Shown piece by piece: positions 48,906-60,972 of a stretch of DNA of 64,000 nt. Each line of letters opens with the position of its first letter. The first letter of the stretch is position 1. The stretch comes from Karalla daura (Eukaryota; Chordata; Actinopteri; Chaetodontiformes; Leiognathidae). The notes beneath the pieces were generated by a model. That model was not told the DNA's origin and did no database searches. It saw only the letters and a list, made by a program, of their open reading frames with translations. The stretch covers positions 25,096,062-25,160,061 of the forward strand of contig CM055193.1 in the NCBI GenBank assembly GCA_029224185.1, read 5' to 3'. Both the position numbers and the translations under genes were made by a program.

Positions 48906-51292
48906 ACGTCGAGGGTTTTCTTGGTTCTTTTCTTGGTCTGAGGGCAATCCGTCGAGTTTGCCCCGCGTATGAAACGCATTTCGAGTCGCACCCTCCCCCG
49001 GGAGCGCCGTCGGCCTTCTCTTACCCATCTCGCTGACGGCGAAGGAGCACTGGTAGCCGGAGCAGATCTGCACGGCGCCGCGTCCCGGGAAGTCGAACAG
49101 CTTGACCAGCCGCGGGACCATCTCGTCCTTCTGCTCCGTGTGGCCCAGGCGCCCGTAGCCCCCGAAGCCCCAGCTGAACACTCGCTTCTGGGAGTCCAGG
49201 ACCAGCTGCGCGCGCGCACACACACACACACAAGCAAGGCGGTCATTGGCGCGGCCATGTGTGCCGGGCGAACTCGATCTGAACTGGGGGGGGTCGTCGC
49301 TCACCGTGTGGTTGGCCCCGCAGGCCACGTCCCGGACCACCACGTTGGGCACGGGCATGACCTGGCCGTCCTTGGACTTTTCGATGAATATGGCCACGCG
49401 GCGGGGGATGAGCTCGCAGTCGAACTCGATGCGCTGGGCGCGGGCTATGAACTTCCCGTCGCTATTGTGGCCTGGAGAAGACAGGCGGGCGGTTAACGCT
49501 ACACCATCAAGAAAATACGAGTATGATAAACAGCTAGGGATCGACGTGAGGGGAAGAGTGTCAAATGGTAAAAATGGTTTCACACATCCACATGAGATAA
49601 CTAGATGGTACATGGATTACACCATAAGGCAGATCTGGACACAAATTCAGACATTGGCGGTTAGGCTGCAGTCTAGGCTCCACGCAGCCATGAAGACCTC
49701 ACACGCCGATGGTCCTCCCAATGGGACAGAGTTCATCTTAACAGAATGGGGACGACTGTTCTACCTCCCCGAGTCCCGACCCTTTGAGGCGTGACGTCAA
49801 AACGGTCAGTGTTCGCGTGCTTTGAGAGTACCCAGCTGTCCGTACTCCGGGCAACCGAAGGAGTACAGGTTTCCTTTGCAGTCCACCACCATGCTGAACT
49901 CGGCGCCGCACGCCACTTTCACCAGGGGTTGGCCATTGTAGGAAATCTGGGAGGAGAAGGGGGGTGAGAGGGCGAGTCACAATTGTCCGCCTTTCAGTTC
50001 GCATGTGGACACACTGGGGGTATCCTCAGATCTGTCCGTTTGGCACATCTGTTGTATGTAATGTCACTTTTGTCATGTTTGTTACGGCAGAATGTAACCC
50101 CTTCTGATGCTAGCGTCACTATGACCTATAAGATGAAGCGCCGTCTGCATATATCAACAGTGTTCAATTGCAAATAAAATGATTGCTTTTCCTAAGATTA
50201 TTACATGGGACGTTGGCGTGTCCCGGGTATGTCTCTGTCAAGTGTCGAGTTTGAATGTTGATGTCTGCGGGTTTTCTCCCTCCAAAAAGTCCACCACATG
50301 CATGTATAGGCCGGATCAGGCTCAAAGAGTGTATGTTGAGGATTTGAAAAGGGTGTGTGTCGTTGACTCTGGAAAGTGCAGGTTCGGGTTGACGGTGGAG
50401 GCTTACGGGGGCTGGGCTGAGGACTGCGTCCGTCTGGCTGCCTTGGCCAAGCTGGCCCAGCTTGTTCTCGCCGAAAGAGTACACGGTGCCGTCATCTGTG
50501 GAGAAAGCGGTGGCACAGTCTCGTTCTGTCATCTTTGAGCTTTGAGATAAACTACAAAGACACGGCACAAGAAATCCTATTTGGAAAATGTAAACGCATT
50601 TGAAACATTTTTGTATGATCAAAGTTGGTTTCATTCAAATGGGTGTAATATAAAGCGCAGCCAGGTACTCGCTCCTTTAACTTTACACTTCTGTCACGTT
50701 ATAGCCTTACCCTTCAATCTACACACAACCCTTCAGTCTACATACAATACCACATAATGACAGAGTGAATGCATCTTTTTTGACACTTTTTTTGCCAATT
50801 TTAGAATTTGTCAAAATAAACTGAGATATGTGCATAAGTTGACTGTGTGGCGGCCTATGCAGCCTCAGTTTAGCTCGGCGACGAACCTGGGGCTGAGTAT
50901 ACCAGTTGGGCGTACACCTGGGTGGAACCTTAAGTCTGATGTAGAGGTAGTCTAAGATGAGTGCACCAGTTAGACGTAAACCCCAGTATGCGCGTTATGC
51001 CTGGACGTAACTTTCAGATTCAGTATGGAGAAGGCGCAAGTTAGAGGGACCACCTTAATGTGAAGCCAAATGAATGGCGAAGATGGCAGCGCAGCGCAGC
51101 GCCTTGCTCACAGGACATTTGATGAGAAAGCACTTGGAACAGAAAGGGTTATCTGTGATGGGACAAATCCATTGGGTATTTACTCTGCAAGTGAGCCAAT
51201 TCATTTCGGCAGATAAGCCTCGTTTGAGCTGATCCAAGAGCTTTCCTCACGACTTCCATCACAGTCAGACAAAAACACAGCTCTACCCCCCC

Positions 51293-51341
<49 letters not shown>

Positions 51342-53035
51342 CCCACACCCCCCCTTGCAGGTAAGGATTACTCTCAGATTTTACACATTTAAAAATACAT
51401 TTGGAGAAATACTACAGCTGACATCTGTTACTCCTGTGCTGAAGTGGGCCCACCCGCACGCATCAAGCCTGTAACTGTGAATCAAAGTGTGAAAAATACT
51501 TGGGACCCTCAACTCCAATCGAGCTGTTGAAGCATCTCGAGGATGATCCGCTGAACCGAGATTCGCCTGAGCTCAGCAGGGTGTCGTGGGCTATTGTGCG
51601 TGACCCGCGTTGCGGTGGCTGACCTTACCTGTGAGCGTCAGGGTGTGATTGCGTCCACATGCCGCAGCAACAATTACACTATCTGCCAGGGCCTCAATCA
51701 TCTTGGGAGCCTCCACGCGCTTGGTGTCCCCGTGGCCCAGTTGCCCTTTATCGTTACGACCTGTCAGACCAAAAAAAAGTTAGGAGCGAGGGTCATGGAT
51801 AACCGAAGGTTAGGTTCGTGTGACACCACCCTGACCGTTCAGCGAGATCAGTCGAGGAAAGGCGGGATTCGAGAAGACGACAAACGAGCGCAGCACGTTA
51901 CATACCCCAGCTCCACAGCTTGCCCTCGGTGGTCATGAGGAGGCTGTGTGCGGCACAGGGCCCAGACACCACACAGCTAACCTTGACATCGCTCAGACAG
52001 CCATAGCGGTGAGGACCCCACAGATTTTGGCCCAGGTTACGGAAGGCAGCTGAGAACAAACACAGAACACAGACAAAACACACACACACATCTATGACAA
52101 AATCCACTTTATGCAAGCACAATCTCCTTGGTCTCACATTTGCTTTCTTTCGAAGTGAGGCATTCTCATTCTCATGTATGCAACTGGGATTGGATGCAAA
52201 TGTCTGGCTTGGCAGTGACCAAATAAATGAACAGAGAGAGACATCACACTGAAATGTTTTACCTTGTTGCTTGGGCACTTCTTTTCTCCCAATCAAATCC
52301 CAGTTGGTTGCACCAAATATGAGCAGCTGGCCTTTAACCTTCGGGCACTCGAGTTTCTTCAGGAAGGAGAAAATGTAGTTAATGGTTTCAAACCGTGACA
52401 CTTGATGCCGTTAGATGACCTCAAAAAGAAGAAGAGTATCTGGAAGTTGAACTAAAAGGGACATTCTGATGTCACACTTGGCACGTTCGAAGAAGTGACC
52501 CTTTAATACGTTTCCCCACCATCTTTCAAGAAATCCCAAGTGAATTCTTTTTTCCCCCAATTAGGAGCCAGGCTAAAACCCTTAAATGAAGATAAATTAG
52601 ACAAACGAGTTTCTAGAAGAGCTTAATTTTGCCTTAACATTCATTTGAATCGGGCAGACTGACCGGGAAAGTGTTAAAGGAAAATAAACGCAGTAAAAGC
52701 CTTAAACTATCCAAACACGTGTTCCATATTTTTGGCAGCTACGAGACGCCCTGATGTCAACATTCCAGGCAAAACGTAACACAACGTGTTCCTGGCAGTG
52801 ATTATATTGCGTATAGGTGATTTATCCAACCCACTATTTTCTCTCTGACATCCTCTGCCACAGTGACGGGCTGGAGGCCGGACTTGGCGGAGGGCTTGCC
52901 AGGTTTCTTGTTGTTCTCCTGCTCAAAGTCAAACTCGTCGTCGCTACTGAAGTCCCTCTCTTTTCTCTTGCCGCTGGTCCTCTTCTTCTTCACGCCACCG
53001 TTCCCTGAGACGTCGGTCACCTTCTTGCGCGGCAT
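46776..53035 (-). CDS. rcc2: Regulator of chromosome condensation 2 (RCC2/TD-60)
   Basis: RCC2 is a seven-bladed RCC1-repeat protein of the centromere and inner midzone that links the chromosomal passenger complex and small GTPase signalling. Twelve coding exons on the minus strand: 53035-52835, 52356-52263, 52049-51906, 51760-51629, 50495-50407, 49946-49832, 49471-49305, 49205-49025, 48463-48358, 48165-48093, 47994-47917 and 46880-46776. Frame is continuous over all eleven junctions, giving 494 residues, the usual length. The N-terminus is MPRKK, then a basic KKKRTSGKRKERDF stretch (likely nuclear localisation) and an acidic linker. The propeller follows, with repeat motifs such as QLLIFGATNWDLIGRKE, KLWSWGRNDKGQLGHGD, YSFGENKLGQLG, FSWGFGGYGRLGH and ISWGPSPTFGELGYGD. 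It ends KKLPEYNPRTI. The start is supported by a splice acceptor 22 bases upstream (5'-UTR exon edge at 53057). Confidence 0.97.
48648..48761. repeat. (TCC)n and poly-C tract in rcc2 intron 8
   Basis: Alternating TCC arrays and C-runs up to about 17 long; on the rcc2 sense strand these are GGA arrays and G-runs. Confidence 0.95.
48878..48905. repeat. Poly-C homopolymer in rcc2 intron 8
   Basis: About 28 consecutive C (G on the rcc2 sense strand), 120 bases from exon 8. Confidence 0.9.
51287..51339. repeat. Poly-C followed by (CA)n in rcc2 intron 4
   Basis: A C-run of about 23 bases passes directly into a CA array of about 15 units. Confidence 0.92.
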
Positions 53036-53056
53036 GTTCGGGTCAGGCGCTGTCGT

Positions 53057-54700
53057 CCTGGAGAGGAGGGAGCGATCGTTTGGGAGTGAGAGTGGAAAAG
53101 GTGGAGGAGACCTTCTGTCCGTGGAAGTTAAACACGAGAGCAGGTGAGACGTTGCGTGACATTTCAAAGACAATGCAATCGGTGGAATTGGAACTAACTG
53201 GAAAGTTAGGCAGCCAGGCAGAGTTAATGATAATGTGGTAATATTTATCACTTACTAAAGTGGGTAGCGACTCGCAATTCAGCCACTACCACCACCGAGG
53301 AAACACTTGTTAAAGTGGACGCCTGTATGGTCAACGAAAGGAGGAAGGTGCTTACTGCTAATCTAATGGCCTACAAATCACTTATTCTATTCAAAAAGAC
53401 ATATCTAGAGCAATTGGGCTTTCTTTTTTTAACAAGAACTCTCCATTACGTGAAAGACACAAAAGTTTCTGTGACCTCACGCAGGGCCTGTTTCTGTTGC
53501 CGTCCGCATCAGATGCGTAAAACAATGCAGGAGGTGAAACAATGTACCACTCCAGAACAGGCTGCCGGCTACTGGGGCGATAACTTTCACACCTTTGTTT
53601 AACGTCACATTCGCTTCAGAGCATCGATAAAAGTGAACGATTCGAATGAAAAATGCCGACGAACGCGCAAACCGCTGACAACTATATGGTTGTGTACGCC
53701 TTTACGTTGACCAGCGTTTAAACTACTCGTGATATGACGTTCGGCGACACTCGTCTTGGTCGCTTGTGTGGCAAAGAAAGCTCAATTAAGGGAGAAAACA
53801 TCCACGTTTAACGAGGCACTTCCATCATAGTTATCCGAAGCAGGTGGCAGACCAAACCAGTACCAAACTAAAACCAGGTCTATCTCGTAGCTCGGAGCTA
53901 GCTCTATAGGCTAGCCGGCTAACACCGTCCTCTTTGTTCAGATAATGGGTGAGCAGCGAGCTAGCAGACAGGCTAAAGCACAACTTATCAAGGTGTATGG
54001 ACAGTTGTTGTACAAATAAGATACTGAAGTTTCTGTATTGTAAAGAAATGCTACTTCCAGGTTACCCAGACGGGACTGTGTTTACGTTTGGTGTAAAATT
54101 AGCCGAAGAGCCTACTAATAATGTTCACTAGGCTAAGGTTGCATCGCTACTGTAAGCTAACAAGAATTCTAAATAAAGACACCAATGCCAGAAAACAATG
54201 GTGCAACAAAACTTTTTTTTTTACATTTTAATTATTGGACATGCGTGCGTTGATCGCAATAGTCGGGACCAAATGTTGTGGTTTCTTAAATGTCATCGGT
54301 AAAAGGCGAAAGGTTGGAATAAATAGATGTACCAGTAATATCCTGATTCAGCAGCTCTCAGCTCCTCTCCGGTTTGATTGATTTGAACAAAAGAAGCTGC
54401 AGTCTGTCTCCGCACCACGTGGTCTGTATTAAGTATTCAGAGAGGAGCCAGGCACTAGAGGGATGTGACGCACACTCAACGCAGCTCCACCACCACTGGG
54501 CAGGACTACTACTGGAGGGAAGGGGGAGCGGAACACAATGTGATTAGTCTGCATCATTAAAAAAAACAATGATTTGTGCCCTCCGAAGAAAACCATGAAC
54601 TATTGTAACAAACACCAGTCGTGTGCCTTTGAAGAGAAGGAAATGCATGTTCAAAGATTCATCATAATTGACAACATTTTGTAATGTCAGAAAGTGAGAG
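53057..54700. other. rcc2 5' region
   Basis: An acceptor-like CTCTCCAG (minus strand) places a 5'-UTR exon edge at 53057. The upstream non-coding exon and transcription start were not located. No transposon or second gene is recognised. Confidence 0.45.
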
Positions 54701-54899
54701 AAGAGAGAGGACAAACAAGAGTTTGGAGGGACAGATACTGAAATCGGGGCATACAGTTTGCATGTTCTCGTGAATTACACTGGGCTTTCCCTGGTTACTT
54801 TGAAAGAGAGCTGGCACCATCTTGCTTGCTTATTGTTAAGAAAATTCATATCAAATCAAGCACTGGAGAAGTTCCGAAGCCAATATAGGAATATGAAAA

Positions 54900-56400
54900 G
54901 AGACTAACGGCTCTACATCCACTTCATATAGTCTGATGGTTCATAAGTGAGGATCAGGATCCTACATCCTCTTACCCTAAGACAAAGAGGCATCCTCTTT
55001 CTCATGGTACCTTGGCATGGCACCTTTTTTTTTAACTTAAGCCCTTTATGGTATACATAACAAACCCATAAATAGCTGTGAACAAATGCATGACACCTTA
55101 CCGTCTAAAGCTTCAGATACTACACATTTCCCTCTTTCAAGAATAAACAGTCTTGAAAATAAAAAATTAAAGCACACACATGTTAGCAGTTATGACAAAC
55201 AGTTCTGCCCATACATGCTTCCTACAATATAACCTGAGCAATACATCAACTTTGTGGAGTGTAAGAGCAGCTACCCTTTCTGAAATATCTATCAAACAAT
55301 CTAGACATAAATATTGACTTACAGCCCCTCTACCTTCGGCAACCACATATAATACTCGGACCAATTGAAAAGAAGGAACTTCGACAATGTGTGTATAATT
55401 ACTTAAGCAAATACCTCAGTAAATATCAGGCCAGTCAACTCATCGGGCCTTTCAATGGACCTTTCCCTGCCAAGATCCTATTTCCCTTAACACAGAAAAA
55501 AAAGAAAACATCTGTGGTCCCAATGTACTGACCCGACAATGGAAAACATCTAACAATTAAAACAAATTGTCGTGTATTCATACAATACAAGAAAACTCCA
55601 CTTAAAATTTCACAAAGTGCAATATAATCAAAATCTAATACTATCTCTATATATGAGACGACAAGAGACGGTATAATTGCAGGTTTTCTGCAGTGTCGAC
55701 TGTGTTGTGTGGACAATATTTTAAAACTAAACATTTCATCACAGTGTCCTTGGTCAGGGCCATCCAGTCCCATTTTATTGTCAGTGTTTAAGCATCTGAA
55801 TCCCCTTGGAACATCTGGGTCATACCAATCTAGTGGGAAAGTTAAGTCTATAATGAGACTACATATTCAAAATGGATATTTCTCCTCCAGCTCACTGTCT
55901 TTCACCTCTAATTTTTGGGTGATAGACTGCTCTAAGACACTGTTTAATTCCCAGTTTTTGCAAAATTACTAACACAATTTTATCCACAAACTCTCTCCCA
56001 TTGACTAAAGATATCTGATCTGGAAATCCCCACCTGCTTATGGCTTCTATACATCAAAACAAAGCAACAGATTAAGCATCCTTCCACGTGGTTTGGCAAT
56101 CTGTCCACAACTATTGGCATACCTTAACCTTCAACATGTTAATCAAAAGTGTTTTCTTAAACACTTTGTTTTTCCACACCAATCTATAGAAGTGTGTGTA
56201 TGTAGAATCTGTATTGTCATTTGCTTGTCTTCTGCCCTGCAAGTCCTACAAACTGTGGTATTACTTTCGCCTTTTCAACAACAAAATAAGTTCTTTGGGC
56301 TTTCACTACTTTATAGCCAGCACAATTATGTGGTTCAGCATCCTTTGGAGTTTGCTAATTCTCAGGTGGAATCTTCGTGACACACCTCGCTAAGGTGACA
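54900..56400 (-). pseudogene. Degenerate retroelement with integrase-like remains
   Basis: On the minus strand around 56020-55880, LVNGREFVDKIV and GIKQCL followed by AVYHPK fit the core of a retroviral/gypsy integrase around its second catalytic Asp. Here Asp-Asn-Gly is replaced by Val-Asn-Gly. Stops are frequent and no domain is complete. Confidence 0.4.
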
Positions 56401-56490
56401 TCTCCCTGCTCAAAGAGCCTGTGATAGTCTCTAAGCCGAGGCATAATCAATGTTTTTTTTTGCCATAGTTCCAAAGATTTCATAGACTAT

Positions 56491-56756
56491 GGGCCTGATT
56501 TACTAAAATCCCAGATAAGGGGCGCTAAATTGTGTGCTCCTGGTAAGATTTTATGTGTTTTGTGGCTGATTTAATCGCCAAAGTGACAACAGGTGCAAAT
56601 GGCAGTATGTAAATTCGGAGCTTGCACGCTGTCAGCCTTTCCATCATAGCGAGTGCAGAGGAAAGCGCAAGAATAAATATGACTCCTTGGAGTTGGAAGT
56701 CCTTGTGGCTGAGGCAAACAAACACGTCTGGCAGTACAAAGAAAACTACGGATATA
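56491..56756 (+). mobile_element. Harbinger-like element, truncated copy
   Basis: It starts GGGCCTGATTTACTAAAATC, the same terminus as 57874. It stays about 90% similar through ATCATAGCGAGTGCAGAGGA and GAGTTGGAAGTCCTTGTGGC, then ends at the tandem repeat that follows. Confidence 0.8.
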
Positions 56757-56945
56757 ACGTGCGCACGAAATACTATTTTGTTTCCACAAAGCACTATTTT
56801 GTTCCCACAAAATACTAATTCATTCTCACAACATAGTTTTTCGTTCCCACGAAATACTAATTTGTGGCCACGAAATGAATATAAAGTGCGCACAAATTAT
56901 TTATTTGTGGACCCGAAATACTTACAACGTGCGCACAAAATACTA
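56757..56945. repeat. About 21-bp tandem repeat
   Basis: Units based on GAAATACTATTTTGTTCCCAC and its partly inverted forms recur about eight times. On the minus strand they read as a seven-residue pattern (FCGNKIV-like), which is a by-product of the period. Confidence 0.75.
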
Positions 56946-57529
56946 AATCACAATGTAACTGAGCGTTGTGTATAACTGTTTGTGGTGGTTAATAAGAGAC
57001 ACAGATGCTGTATAGTCTGCCTAATAATTCACAGCTAAGAAACCAAAACCAGCGCATGCTATTTATGTTCCTTTCAGTCAGAGGGTTTTATTTTGAAGGT
57101 ACACACCGGAAGTTGTGTTAGAGTCCGCTAATAATGAGTTTCTGAGAAAAGTACAGTGACGTCTTTTTGACAGACCATAAAGCCATCTAAGGATTCATCA
57201 CCCTGAGTTACATGTGACAGCTCTGAAGAAATGGGAATCTGAATTTCATCAGGATGAGGCAACTTCTTCTCAGTCAACAATTGAAGATGTATTTCACAAC
57301 AAAGAAAGTAGACAAACTCCGATGACAGGTTGTGTCTTCAGTGCAGTCTCTGCAATTTGCTGCAAGGAGCAGAGACTTGGGGGCCGGGGACACAGACACT
57401 CTGGACCATGGACCGTGGCCGCAGCACACAATAATGGATAACCTTAACGGATATAAAGTGGGCGCTACAGACGTGAGCACTTTTGATTATGTCCCGATTC
57501 CAGTCAACACGTTTAATTCAAAATTTTGA

Positions 57530-57655
57530 CGCCAATATTTTCACTTTTACTGCAAATGAACATCGGCTCCAAATATTGGTTATCGGCCGCCTTGGCTACT
57601 ATTAATTGGCATCGGTATCGGTATGCTATGGTAACCATATTGGTCAATCTCTAGT
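57530..57655. mobile_element. hAT-type terminus fragment
   Basis: CGGCCGCCTTGGC, GGCATCGGTATCGG and ATATTGGTCAATCTCTAG resemble the terminus of a common fish hAT family (TATCGGTCGATCTCTAG). It abuts the BEL/Pao coding remains. Confidence 0.45.
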
Positions 57656-57873
57656 TCAGACAGCACCAGATTGCAGTCAGTGGTGATATTCGTGCAATGT
57701 TCCATCAAATCCATCTGCTGCCTGAAGACAGACCACTCCTTCAATTCATTTGGAGTGACCCGCACTGTGAAGATCCACCGGATGTGTACTAATGGCAGGT
57801 GCTACCATTTGGCACAACAAGCAGCCCATGCTGTGCCATTTTCACCTTGCAGCTACATGCTCGTAACCACCAA

Positions 57874-58861
57874 GGGCCTGATTTACTAAGATCCCAGATA
57901 CGGGGCGCTTAAAAGATTTTGCGAGCTTGGTTTGCGTGCATTTTTCGGGTGATTTACTTAGGGAAATTGCCGCAGTGATAACAGGTGCAAACAGCAGTAT
58001 GCAAATGAGGAGTTTGCACCCTGTCAGCCTTTCCATCATAGCGAGTGCAGAGGAAAGCGCAAGAATAAATATGATTCCCTGGAGTTGGAAGTCCTTGTGG
58101 CTGAGGCAAACCAACACATCTGGCAGAAGAAAGTAAAATGTTTGCTGCTCTCGATTGCGGGCGATTGCACAAGAGGTGCGAGCAGCGGCCAGTATGGCCA
58201 GTATGGCCAGTTTGGCTCGTGCGCTCCGGTTGGACATTGCTGGGCACACCAGGCAGCTGGTCAGCGCCGTGTCTGGACCAGCAATGGCCATACAGTCACT
58301 GACTAGAGGAGTGGAAGCTGTGGTGCAGGCAGTGGCTGGTTCTTCCATCAGCCTAAGAGCTGAGGGACTGGAGCAGGCGATGGACTACCGGGAGATGGAG
58401 GACCGGAGAGTGCAGGACCAGTGCGTGATAGTGTGGTTAATTATGTGTTTGGTGCAAAAAACAACCTACAACAGAGCCACAGAGAAGTCATATTGAATGA
58501 AAATAAAACGCACCATAAACAGCTCACAGAAAATAACTCAAATCAAAATTAGCTTCCTGCAGACATTGTGCACCTTCCTTTCAGATGTGTTAAATCGTTT
58601 CCGGGTTTGATAAATCGTTTTGCGTGTGCTAATATTTCTAATCTGCATATTCTCCTCCCAGGATTTTGCTCACACAGTCAGGCCCCATATTGCATATGCA
58701 TTAAGGCCATGGCGCTAAATGGCCAACGCATGCAGTTTTCCTCACTTTGAGGACGCAATCCACAGTGCACACTGTTAGTAAATCAGCTTGCACATTTTTT
58801 TGCGGGTGACATCGAGTTTGCACACGTTTTTATTCGCGCAAAGCTTTAGTAAATCAGGCCC
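57874..58861 (+). mobile_element. Harbinger-like transposon (988 bp) nested in BEL pol
   Basis: The ends GGGCCTGATTTACTAA and TTAGTAAATCAGGCCC are perfect 16-bp inverted repeats. CAA is duplicated on both sides (57871-57873 and 58862-58864). Removing element and one CAA restores the BEL reading frame. Inside, KNKYDSLELEVLVAEANQH suggests the Myb/SANT-type DNA-binding protein of PIF/Harbinger elements, followed by RAIAQEVRAAASMASM in another frame. No DDE transposase is present. Confidence 0.85.
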
Positions 58862-59601
58862 CAAGACAGCAATCCTGAAGTGCTACAGTCGGTGCAACAG
58901 AGTTTCTACGTCGACAACTGCCTTGAAAGTTATCCCTCTATAAATGCTGCCAAACTAAGAATCGACCAGCTGCACACCTTACTGGCAGAAGGAGGATGAC
59001 CTGAGAAAATGGGCAAGTAATCAACCAATAGTGGTCACACATCTTCCTACCGAAGCCAGATCATCAGCTACAGAGCAGTGGCTGAGCCAGAACCATACAG
59101 GCCCACTTGAACCCACTTTAGGTCTGAGATTAGAGCTGCACAGTTGACACCCTTGGGTACCAGTATCCTACTATCGAGCACTCTACACTGACGATGAGGG
59201 CAGTTTATCAAGTACTTGCCAGTCAATATGATCCTCTAGGATTCATGAAGCCATTCACAACTCATGCCAAAGTTCTGATCCAGCAGCTTTGGTCCAAGCA
59301 AAGGGGCTGGGACGATCCTGACCTACCTCCTGCCCTCTGAGAAGCCTGGGAAGCCTGGGAGAATGAGCTGAAACACCTCAATGGTGTATCCATCTCTCGC
59401 TGTTACTCACCACTTCCTGTGCAAGGTGCAGAGGCGAAGTATGATCTTCATATCTTGTGTGATGCTTCGGAGCAAGCATACGGAGCAGTGGCTTACCTAA
59501 TGGTTGATGCAGGGAACAGCATCCACACCTCCTGCGTGATGGCTAGGTCCACAGTTGCACCCAAACATCAAAAGTCCATACCCTGCCTTGAACTCTGTGC
59601 A

Positions 59602-59606
59602 GCACT
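59602..59606. repeat. Target site duplication, left copy (GCACT)
   Basis: GCACT here and at 60973-60977 flanks the nested BEL/Pao element and falls inside the same Ala-Leu codons of the host pol. Confidence 0.85.
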
Positions 59607-60972
59607 TGTTTGAAAGGCTCCAGTAAGACCGGATGTTGTCGATATGTGTTATGCATCTTGTGACCAATAGGGGGTGAGGACGTTTTTTCTGTTAAGTTTA
59701 TGATCGAGGTATCGTTCCTCTTCTGATTGCCACAGCTAATGCAGCTCAGTTCAACTAATTTGTTCAGAAATCGTTGCAGACAACACTGTTGTTGTTAGTG
59801 TGCATCTGTGATAAGGGAGTCTGCTATCTACGTTTTTCATGTCATTATTATTGTTGTTAGAGCACAGCGTTAGCCTAGCTGCTAACTCGAAGCTAACAAT
59901 TACACTAGAACTTGCTAGACCGAGTAATGTCGTTATCTGTAACAAGCCTTAGAGATCCATGCGCTACGTGACAGTAATGCATATTATTGTTATTAATATA
60001 TGATGTAAGACCAAAGGGTTAAGTTATAGTCAGTTTGGTCGTGTGTAAGTTCATGAGAGCAGACAGCACAGTGCAGTTTTCTCTTTCTATTTAATCACTT
60101 GCTGAGCATTGCATATTCCTGTTATGTTACATGTATTATTATTTGCTATATGGGGCTGTTGGTGTATTGTACTGAGTGTTTTGTGATAACTTTAATTATA
60201 TGTCATCTTTTTCATGTCATCCTTTGTATGCATTTCAGAAACCACACACATACATATAAACACAAACCTCTGTAACGACACAGCATGCTATACTGCGAAC
60301 GCCAGTATCATCATTAAAGTCCCTTGCCCTCCACCTGCAACCAACTCTGTTCACTGCATCCTGACCAATGCCCCATGGGCGATAGAAGTATAACAAGAGA
60401 ACCACGCCTAGACTACTACTAATCACAAGCCTCCACACCACTTGGTCCTTCGAGCCGGATACTTCATTTACCCCTGGACAGAATGGAGTTTTAAGATCAG
60501 CATCATGCAGTACGGCCAAAGTGTCCCATACGTCCACCAACCCGCTTTGACGACTATGAGGTCATTTACATCAGCAGTAGGCAATCCCACAGGCGGGCAT
60601 ATGAAGAAGAGTGGTCACCTCAACTGGAGGGTGCGGCCAAGATGACCTGCCCCAACTCCCCTGTGCTTCACTACCCCGACCACCATTGGAGGTATGCTGC
60701 TCTACATGAGGCGAACCGGTCCTACCCCCAACTCCAAAGGAGCCTTACTGAAAAAGGGCATCATGCAAGCTGAGATGCAAGCTGGTTGGACTCAGAGAAG
60801 TCCATGCCAAAATGAGACGGCTAACTGACATGTTGGCATGTTGCCAGCATCATCATTAAAGTCCCTTGCCCTCCAACTGCAACCAACTCTGTCCGTCCGA
60901 CGCCCCAGGGGCAAAAGAAGGATAACAAGAGAACCTCGCCTAGACTACCACTAATCACAAACCTCCACAACA
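59607..60972 (+). mobile_element. Second BEL/Pao element (LTR - internal remnant - LTR end) nested in BEL pol
   Basis: The insertion begins TGTTTGAAAGG and ends CCTCCACAACA, with TG...CA termini and a 5-bp target duplication. A first LTR runs 59607-60440. A primer-binding site and about 0.4 kb of leader and gag-like sequence follow (PRFDDYE-like). Then comes the last 0.12 kb of a second LTR (about 60850-60972), shown by the repeat of ATCATCATTAAAGTCCCTTG. Most of the internal region and most of the 3' LTR are deleted. Confidence 0.82.
60443..60460 (+). promoter_or_regulatory. Primer-binding site complementary to tRNA-Tyr
   Basis: TGGTCCTTCGAGCCGGAT, two bases after the 5' LTR, is exactly complementary to the 3' end of vertebrate tRNA-Tyr (ending TCGAAGGA plus CCA) as I recall it. 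Confidence 0.75.

Noticed and set aside
48633..49613. A 326-codon minus-strand open frame over rcc2
   Set aside because: It reads through two rcc2 exons and the introns between them; conserved blocks stop exactly at splice sites, so it is not a separate protein.
56757..56945. A protein with seven-residue repeats on the minus strand
   Set aside because: It results from a 21-bp tandem repeat in non-coding DNA.
60443..60460. A tRNA gene fragment
   Set aside because: Only 18 bases match, on the complementary strand and immediately after an LTR, which identifies a primer-binding site.
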